Assembly: GCA_049317645.1 (NCBI GenBank)
Contig: JBMOHV010000057.1
Span: 1 to 10,529, forward strand
Source of the DNA: SYHX01 sp049317645
GTDB lineage: Bacteria > Bacteroidota > Bacteroidia > UBA7662
Reading direction: 5' to 3'
Length of the DNA stretch: 10,529 nucleotides
This document shows positions 1 to 7,700 of this stretch, piece after piece. The notes beneath the pieces are model-generated. The model worked only from the letters and a program-made list of their open reading frames with translations, was not told the origin of the DNA and did no database searches. Position 1 is the first letter of the stretch, and every line of letters begins with the position of its first letter. The translations under genes were made by a program, and so were the position numbers.

Positions 1-440
1 GGATCCACATGGTGCAGAACATAGGCATCGTAACGATGATGAGAGGGGGCATAAAAAATAGGATTCAAATAAATGGCTTGAATTCCTAAATCCTGAAGGT
101 AATCCAATCGTTGCAAAATGCCCGCTAAATCGCCCCCGTAACGCCTACGGGTGATGTTATACCATAGGTCCTGGTCGCTGAATTTTTCCCAAGGCTGTAA
201 TTTGTACCAATCCGAAGTCCAAGGATGCAACTTCCACGGACGGAGGGTATCGTGAGGCCATGCATCCTGCTGGGCCCCCAAAGGAGGATCGTTGAGCGTA
301 TCCCCGTTCCAGAAACGGTCCGGGAAAATCTGGTACCAAACCACCCCTTTGGACCAGGCGGGCGGCGCATGAAAGACGGGGCTTTGAGCAAGGCTTTGGC
401 TGAACAAACCAGCCAAGAGGCCTAGGAAAACATATTTCAT
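1..440 (-). CDS. GH13 alpha-amylase-family glycoside hydrolase, secreted (N-terminal part; runs off the left edge)
   Basis: The reverse strand reads open from an ATG at 440-438 to the window edge, giving 146 complete codons and no stop. Residues 1-18 (MKYVFLGLLAGLFSQSLA) are a Sec signal peptide with likely cleavage before Q19; there is no lipobox cysteine. Residues 33-47 (VVWYQIFPDRFWNGD) match the first beta-strand of the GH13 catalytic barrel. Residues 101-129 (YGGDL, then LDYLQDLGIQAIYLNPIF) and 132-146 (APSHHRYDAYVLHHVD) match the approach to conserved region I in neopullulanase and maltogenic-amylase-like enzymes. Such enzymes hydrolyse alpha-1,4 (sometimes alpha-1,6) glucans. The catalytic Asp/Glu/Asp lie beyond the edge and cannot be checked. 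No CBM34-type N-terminal domain precedes the barrel. The start codon overlaps the esterase stop (ATGA) and no Shine-Dalgarno is visible, so translation is probably coupled to the esterase. The fold assignment is firm; exact substrate specificity is unknown. Confidence 0.93.
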   Translation of the reverse strand, partial: MKYVFLGLLAGLFSQSLAQSPVFHAPPAWSKGVVWYQIFPDRFWNGDTLNDPPLGAQQDAWPHDTLRPWKLHPWTSDWYKLQPWEKFSDQDLWYNITRRRYGGDLAGILQRLDYLQDLGIQAIYLNPIFYAPSHHRYDAYVLHHVD

Positions 441-1618
441 TTGGGCAGAATAATCCATTGTTTGGTTTGGCCCTGAAACCGGGTCAGCCAGGGTCCTGCG
501 ACGGGGTCCAGGGGACCGAACCTGTTCACCGGGTATTTGCGGCCCCACGAATCCCAAAGTCCCTCCCATGGGTCCTTGGATTCGGCCAATCCAGCCAAAA
601 CCTCGACCCAGGTTGGGTTCTTTTGGGGAAGATTCGGCGGCTCAGGGTTGGTTGCCGTTGCACCAGTCCCCAGGAAAAAATCCATGATCCGAGCGGTGGC
701 TTGAAAATCCCTGTTCACATTCCCCAATCCAAACAAAGGCGCAGTATTGCCAGGCCATGTATGCCCACCCCCCGTTACCTTCAAAAAAAACACCTGCCCT
801 GGGCGGCCTGCACCGGATGTCCCCACGGGGCCCAACGGTGCACAAGGCGCATAACGAAACTCTTCCACCGTGGAACCGTCGGAGGTATTGACGTTCGGTA
901 GGTTTTGGACCAAAGGCTGGCTGGGGCACTGGGCCCGACTGACCCAAGACTGCACGCATTGCTCAGCAGAGACATTGCCATTGCCCCCCGCATAACCAAC
1001 CACCCCATCCGCCGTTCCGTGGATGTGCATTAGACGAACCTGGTACGAGGGCGGTGATGGCGGGCCTTGGCAGGCCGCAAAGGCGCTCGTGCTCATGGTT
1101 CCGGCCACCGAAGCCACCGCTTCAAAGCGATCGGGGCGTTCACAGGCCAATCGGTACGACATAAAACCACCGGCCGAGAAACCACAGCTAAAAAGGCGGT
1201 GGTAACGGGTGCCCCATCGAGCACGGATGCTATCGGCCAAGGTCAAAAGGTAGCCCACATCATCCGCGGTGGAGGCCCCGGGCATTCCACTCTGGTTGTT
1301 CCAACCCGCATTGACCCCGTTGGGATAGGCAATAACCGCCCGGTATTGCTGGGCCAAGGCATTGAATCCTGCGCTGTTTAACATGGTGGTTCCACTCTGC
1401 GTAAACCCGTGGAGAACCAGCACCAGGGGCAAGGAGTCGGAAGGCTGGGACCCGGGCGGCACATAAACCTGGGCCGTTCGGTTCATCCCCCCGTGGCTGA
1501 AGGTGAGCGAGGTCGTTTGGGCTTCGACCCGTGAGACACCTTCAAGAGACAGCACGAGAACAAAGGCCAGGGGCCTTAGATATACACGAAATTTCCACAC
1601 ATGGGGTAAGTTAGGCAC
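437..1618 (-). CDS. Secreted PHB depolymerase/feruloyl esterase-like (LpqC/CE1-type) alpha/beta-hydrolase with unassigned C-terminal tail
   Basis: This 393-residue protein probably cleaves ester bonds in polymers or in sugar-bound esters (polyhydroxyalkanoate, feruloyl or acetyl esters). It has a signal peptide of about 33 residues (hydrophobic LAFVLVLSL, likely cut after VEA). The catalytic domain spans about 35-320. It shows LVLHGFTQSG (oxyanion-hole HG, 70-71), the nucleophile elbow CGFSAGG with Ser148, HIHGTADGVV with Asp204, and GGGHTWPG with His286, a complete Ser-Asp-His triad. Residues 323-393 are a Pro-rich linker and Trp-rich tail that I cannot assign; it does not resemble a T9SS sorting domain. 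The start is GTG at 1618-1616, because the frame upstream has no ATG before a stop at 1672-1670; GTG at codon 7 is an alternative. The gene is first in an operon with the overlapping GH13 gene and diverges from the giant gene. The substrate cannot be decided from sequence. Confidence 0.94.
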   Translation of the reverse strand: MPNLPHVWKFRVYLRPLAFVLVLSLEGVSRVEAQTTSLTFSHGGMNRTAQVYVPPGSQPSDSLPLVLVLHGFTQSGTTMLNSAGFNALAQQYRAVIAYPNGVNAGWNNQSGMPGASTADDVGYLLTLADSIRARWGTRYHRLFSCGFSAGGFMSYRLACERPDRFEAVASVAGTMSTSAFAACQGPPSPPSYQVRLMHIHGTADGVVGYAGGNGNVSAEQCVQSWVSRAQCPSQPLVQNLPNVNTSDGSTVEEFRYAPCAPLGPVGTSGAGRPGQVFFLKVTGGGHTWPGNTAPLFGLGNVNRDFQATARIMDFFLGTGATATNPEPPNLPQKNPTWVEVLAGLAESKDPWEGLWDSWGRKYPVNRFGPLDPVAGPWLTRFQGQTKQWIILPK

Positions 1619-1683
1619 AAAAGCGGTGCGTTTTTTTTTGAGATGAAAATAGTTACTATCTTGGGAGGACTAAAAAACATCGC
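1619..1683. promoter_or_regulatory. Divergent intergenic spacer with possible Bacteroidota-type promoter and a T9 tract
   Basis: These 65 bases must hold the promoters of both the esterase-GH13 operon and the giant gene. For the plus strand, TTTG at 1637-1640 and TATCTTGG at 1657-1664 loosely resemble the Bacteroidota -33 TTTG and -7 TAnnTTTG boxes, with one mismatch in the -7 box and a short 16-bp spacer. Transcription would then start a few bases downstream, leaving a very short leader. GGAGG at 1664-1668 lies 15 bases before the ATG at 1684, too far for a normal Shine-Dalgarno. The bases just before the ATG are A-rich (1672-1677), a common start context in this phylum. On the minus strand only a weak TATTTTCA-like box is seen. 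The T9 run at 1631-1639 lies between the two genes. The promoter calls are tentative. Confidence 0.3.
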
Positions 1684-1764
1684 ATGAAGAATTATCTACG
1701 ACCATTTATCTTGATTTGGGTGGCTTTTGGGGGTCTCCTTGGGTTTTCCAAGGTCTCCAATGCG
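1684..1764 (+). other. Sec signal peptide of the giant protein
   Basis: Residues 1-27 have a short basic start (MKNYLR), a hydrophobic core (FILIWVAFGGLLGF) and a signal-peptidase I site SNA before QQ. There is no lipobox. T9SS cargo needs such a Sec signal as well as the C-terminal sorting domain seen at 10189-10467, so the two ends agree. Confidence 0.93.
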
Positions 1765-4700
1765 CAGCAATTTTACACCCAAACCTACAGCCAAGGCGAT
1801 ATTGGAGGGCCAGCCAATTACACCACGGCAACCCCCACCACCTGCCCAGGGATTCTGACATTCAACAATATTCCGCTGGGAATGCGGGTGGATTCCGTTC
1901 GAGTCTCCTACGATTTCTTTACAAGTATGGTCGGTTTTGGCAACCCAAGCCTGCAACGATCCTACTTGCGCTGCCCAACGCGCGGTGTTGATGAAACACA
2001 GCTAACAAGCCCCGGAGGGGCAGCTGTTGGAACCACCAATTCCTACGCAAGGACGGTTTCAATCGCCAATGGAGTGGTCACCGGCCCTTTGACCCTCGAA
2101 TTGCATGCCGGGTCGGCTGACCCACTTTCTTTCAGCTCTTGCGCAAGTTCTACCAATTCAATTACGAACAATACCTGGACCGTTCGAGTTTATGTGAGTT
2201 CAGGCATCCCATCCTTTGTTCCCACCAACGGCTTAACGGCCTACTACCCATTTAACGGCAGCCCTACCGATGCGACCACCGGTAACAATCACCTAACCCC
2301 CTACGGCGGAATTTCCTTGTCGAGCGATCGAACCAATACCCCCAATTCAGCATACGCTTTCGATGGAGTTGACGATTATCTGGTTGATACTCCAACTTTT
2401 ACAATGTCTCAGTCGAATAGTTTCACCTATTCAATGTGGATAAAGAAAGATTCACTCGTTGGCCTGTCCTTTATGCACGGAAATTCCACCACCAATAATT
2501 TTGTTACCTTAATTGGGGGTTCTAGTCAAGTACAATTTGGAACCAACCAACAGGGTTCCGCCTGGATTTGGGCCAGTGCACCACTAACACTGGGCGCATG
2601 GGATCACTACGTGTGCACCTACGATGGATCCACCAAGGCGATGCAAATTTTCAAAAACGGTCAGCTAGCGGGAACCGCTACATACACCTACACCGCTGCT
2701 GTCGCCGTTGTGCAACCTTTGTTTGTTGGGAGGGGCATCGGCGGAACAGGGACCTATTTCAAAGGCAAAATAGATGATATTGGCATTTGGAGCCGAACCT
2801 TAACAAACCAGGAAATTATTGCTCTTTATACCGGCGGGGGTCGGGATGCTCGTGTTCAGGCCATTACAGCACCTACAAGCTTGGTTCAAGGCAACAATCA
2901 ACTCACAGTTCGAATCCAAAATTCAGGTTCTGACTCTTTAGTGAGTGCCCAATTATCGTATCAAATTGGACAGGGAACTCCAGTAACGGTAAGCCATACT
3001 TTTTCACCACCCCTGGCCCCCACCGATACGCTTCTTTACACTTTTGCAACCCCATTCAGCCCAACATCCGGCAGTAATACGACTCAAATGACGGCTTGGA
3101 TTAGCAATACCAACGGTATGGGTAGCGATTTGAACCCAGGTAACGACACGGCAACCGCATCGGCCTGCGTTGGACTTTCCGGGAATTACACCGTTGGAAG
3201 TAACGGTGATTTTGCCTCTATTTCCGCGGCTATCACTCAACTAACAACTTGCGGTATGGCAGGGCCTGTTACCTTGAATTTGTTGCCGGGCGTTCATAGC
3301 GGAACATCCGTTGTGCCATCCTACAACGGCTCTATCCATGGACTTACCATCCAATCATCGACAGGGAACAGGGATGATGCTCTTTTGACCAACGGAAGCA
3401 CCGTTGGCCACGTTTTGTTTCTTAACAATTCCCAAAACGTCACAATACGCAACCTCTCCGTTCGTTTGCAATACCCATCAACCGCCCCCTCTGCCCAAAT
3501 ATCTGCACTGAATATTGATGGCGGTAGTGGCATTACGATCGAAAATTGCTCGTTCGTAGCCGACTCTTTGGCTACCAGCACCTTTAACCGTAACATTAGT
3601 GTCGTCAATTCCAATAACCTCTTGGTTCAAAATTGCACCATTCGGGAAGGTTATTACGGCCTGTACCATACCGGCGCAACATCCCCAAATTATGCCCAGA
3701 ACAATCGATTTTTAAACAACACCTTTAACAACCAATATTTCTACGGGGCGTATTTCCTGCGCATGGGTGGCATTGAATTCAAAGGCAACCGCATCAACAG
3801 TGCCCGAACCGGAACCGGCAGTACAACCAGCAACTACGCCCTTCGCCTCGATAATTGCAAAGGACTCGATGTCTCTGGCAATCAGATCGCGGGGACCTTT
3901 GGAGCCTACGGAATCTATCTGAGTAATTGCCAGATGGATACCATCAATAACCGCCCTAACCGCCTTTACAATAACGTATTGTCGATAGACTTTACGAATA
4001 CGACAGCCCCCAGAGCGCTTTTCGTGGCCCTATCAGCCACCGATGGACTGGACGCCCTGGAAGTTGCCCATAACAGTTTTGAAGTGCGCAGTGCCCTTAC
4101 CTCGGCCACCAACGCAGGCGTTGTTACCCTCAGCGGCAGCACTTCCACCACTGTCACCAACACCTTAGCCTATTTTGGTTTTTCAAACAACTCCGTTGAA
4201 CTGATTCGAAACTCTGGAACAGGAACGGGAACGGCCGTCATGTATTACTTGGGACACAATGTAGTGGCCAATACCATGGCCAATAACAACCTATATTTCT
4301 TTTTAAACCAATTAACAAGCAGCCTCTTCAAGCAATGGGTGAGCAGCACCGTAACCAACAGCCTCAATTTGGCCACTTGGCAAACCAACACTGCCAAGGA
4401 TCTCAATTCCATTAATGCGGACCCCTTGTATTCCTCATCTACGAACCTGATGCCCATCAGTACATCACCCGTTCGAAATGCCGGCCTCGTTCTGCCTTGG
4501 ATCAGCACGGACTTTAACGGAACCCCCCGAGATGCGACGCCTGATATCGGGGCTTTTGAAATCGTCATTGCCGCATCGGATATAGCCGCTCAAACCATGG
4601 TAAGTCCGGCCCAGCGCCTGCTGATACCCAGCCAAAACTATCCCATTTCCTTCCGATTCCTCAATACAGGTGGATCTCCCATTAGCTCCGCCGTGCTCGG

Positions 4701-7700
4701 TTACAGCATTGATAACGGACCCGCGGTGACGATTCCTTTCAATACAGCCAACTCGGTAGCTCCGGGGGATTCGGCTCTGATCAACTTCAGCGGTCTCGGT
4801 CTAACCGCCCCTACTTCGGGTACCGTGACGCTGCGCGTTTGGACTTCGGCCCCCAACGGAGGGAACGATGGAAATCCGTCCAACGATACCCTAACGACCG
4901 TTTATTGTGTCGGTCTATCAGGAACCTATGTGGTTGGAAATGTCACAGGAGCAGCCTTCCCAACACCCGATGCTGCTTTGGCAATCATTAATTCTTGCGG
5001 CATTTATGGTCCGGTCACATTGTCCATAGCCCCAGGCACATACCCTGGTAATCGCACATTGGGCCTCTATACCGGTTCTACCCACGGCATCACCATCACC
5101 TCCCAAAGCGGAGTCGCCTCCGATGTCGTTCTCACCAACACGGGAAATGGAAATACATTCGCCTTAAACGGCGCATCCAATGTGACTTTCTACGGCATCA
5201 CCATTTCAAATCCCGCCCTACCAGCAACAGGTGCAGTTGCTACTTCATGTATTGACATGACCGGCGGTACCAATATCACCGTAAGCAATTGCATTCTCAA
5301 GGGTGACCCCCTAAGCACAAGCTCTCTGAACAGAGCCATCTATATTTCTGGTTCTAACCAAGTGAATTTGATTGGAAACCAAATATCAGACGCATATTAT
5401 GGTATTTATGTTTCTGCTACTAGTCCAGGCTTTTCATCGGATTACCAGATAGCCGGGAACCAAATGACCAATCTATACTACTACGGAATTTATCTCAACC
5501 GCTGTCAAAATATACAGGCGGTCGCTAACAAGATAACGGGCGCGGGCACTACCTACTACGGGTATTACATTGCTTCTTCCATGGGCATCGTTTTTCGCGA
5601 AAACGAATTGTATGGTAACATGAATTTTTATGGATACTATTTGAGCAATGTCACCGGATCGGCATCTATGCCTAATCAGCTAATCAACAATGTGGTATCC
5701 TGTAATTTTTCTGCCACAACACCTCGGGCCTTCTATTTCAGCACCAGCGCTACCGATGGATTGGATTACCTGGAGATGCACCACAATAGTTTTGAAGCAA
5801 GGGTCAACAGCACCTCGACCACAGCCAATGGACTGCTCTATTTCTTGGGCGGCTCGGCAACAGCACCATCCATGAGTCGCCTCATTATGCAGAATAACAT
5901 CTTCCGATTGGTCCGCGCTGGTGGCACTTTTTCCGCAACGGGTCTGTATTATTTCTCCGGAAACTGGCTCATTGATTCAACGGTGTCCAACTACAATCTA
6001 TTGCATTTTGAAGGTCAAGGAACATCCCCTATGGTCCGGGTATCCGCAACAAATTACACGTTGTCGGCATGGCAAACCACCTTTGCCGAAGACCTTAATT
6101 CCCTCAACGCGGATCCACTCTTCAACGGCGTTAATAACCTAACGCCTTTCGGTCTTTCTCCTGCTCGCAATGCCGGTACTCCCAGCTTTGTTACCAACGA
6201 TATCGCTGGAAATATTCGCGACGTCAATCCAGACATGGGCGCCTACGAAATCCAACTGGGAGCGGCAGACGTCTATGTCGAAACCATTCTAAACCCACCC
6301 GCGATTGTTCAACCTTCGACCCTCTACCCGGTTACGGCACGCATCCTCAACGCATCTCTGAACCCTTTGACATCGGTACGCCTACACTATCAATTGGGCA
6401 ACCAACCCGAGGTGGTGCAGGTTTTCCCCATGAGTCTGCTTAGTGGTGATAGCCTGGATTTAACATTTACCCAGAGCCTGACCACCCCAGCAAGCGGCAG
6501 CCTCATGCTCACGGTTTGGTCAGATCTACCCAACGGCATAAGCGATGCGAATCCCGGCAACGATACAGCCAGAGCCTTGCTTTGCCAACCTTTGGCCGGT
6601 GGCACGTATACGGTTGGGCAATCTACGGGCAATGATTTTAGCAGCTTTGCAAACCTCTTCGAAATTCTTAGCTGCGGTGGCGTTTCTGGTCCTATCACAA
6701 TCCAATTGAATGCTGACAACAACTCGCTGAATGAGCAAATCATTGTTCCTGCGATTCCTGGAATCAGCGCAAACCAGCCATTGATATTGGATGGAATGGG
6801 TGATACGGTGACAGCAGCAAACAGCCAAGCCAGTCTTGCCGTCCTCGGTTTCCGCAACACCAAACACATTATCGCCCGAAATTTTGTCATCAAAACCCTG
6901 GGGACTGCTTCAGGTGTCATCTTCGCGAATTCCGACTCTTGTGGATTGATAGCGAATACCATTTTAGCAGATACCACTTCGACATCTTCCACAGTCAATG
7001 GTATCATAACCAGTGGCTCCCTAAATTCTACATCATCAGCCTCCTTAAGCAAGGGGCTTCTGATAGACTCCAACTTGATACAAGGAGGCTATTATGGTTT
7101 AAGATTATACGGGGATGCAGGCACTTACAGTGTTGGCAATACGGTTAAGAATAATGTGTTCTCGGATTTTTACCTTTACGGTATCTATAGCTATTACCAG
7201 GACGGCGCCCTGATTCGTAACAATGATATAAGTCGACCCTATCGCAGAACCTTATCGACTTTCTACGGAATTTATAACCTCTATTTCCTGAGAGGCGAAA
7301 TATCTGCCAACCGAATTCATAACGGATTTGGGAGCAACCCACTGGGAACATCAACCGTGTACGGGATTTATATCTCAAATTCTCCTTCGCCAGCCAATCA
7401 ACCCAATTTGATTTTTAACAACCTTGTTCATCAAATGAACAACGGAACTGGCTCTATTTACGGCCTGTACCATACCTCGTCTTCCAATACGCATTGGTAC
7501 CACAATACGCTCCTATTTGACCAAGCGGCTAGTACATCGGGCTTGGTTTATGGCGCTTACTTCTTGGGCACGGGGAATAACAATCATTTCAAGAACAATC
7601 TTGTTTCGATCACGAGGGGCGGTACTGGCACGAAATATTGCGTTTACTACATAGGAACATCCGGCATGATTTCGGATAACAATGCCCTGCACATGGGCTC

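Noticed and set aside
1..6. The window begins exactly with GGATCC, a BamHI site, suggesting a cloning junction
   Set aside because: The same hexamer occurs inside the window several times (for example near 2626, 6112 and 7708), so it is not a complete BamHI fragment, and the GH13 frame is natural up to the edge.
125..391. An 88-codon minus-strand frame at the left end
   Set aside because: It is in another frame of the GH13 gene, which reads continuously from 440 to the edge with clear GH13 motifs.
458..901. A 147-codon open frame on the plus strand across the esterase gene
   Set aside because: It is antisense to the esterase, whose catalytic triad and frame are clear; the composition reads as a shadow of a GC-rich gene.
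1664..1668. GGAGG as a Shine-Dalgarno for the giant gene
   Set aside because: It ends 15 bases before the ATG at 1684, too far for normal use, and no other in-frame start lies closer.
6390..7073. A 227-codon open frame on the minus strand inside the giant gene
   Set aside because: It lies wholly antisense to the third unit of an intact, domain-rich gene; its translation has no recognisable domain or signal and no start context.
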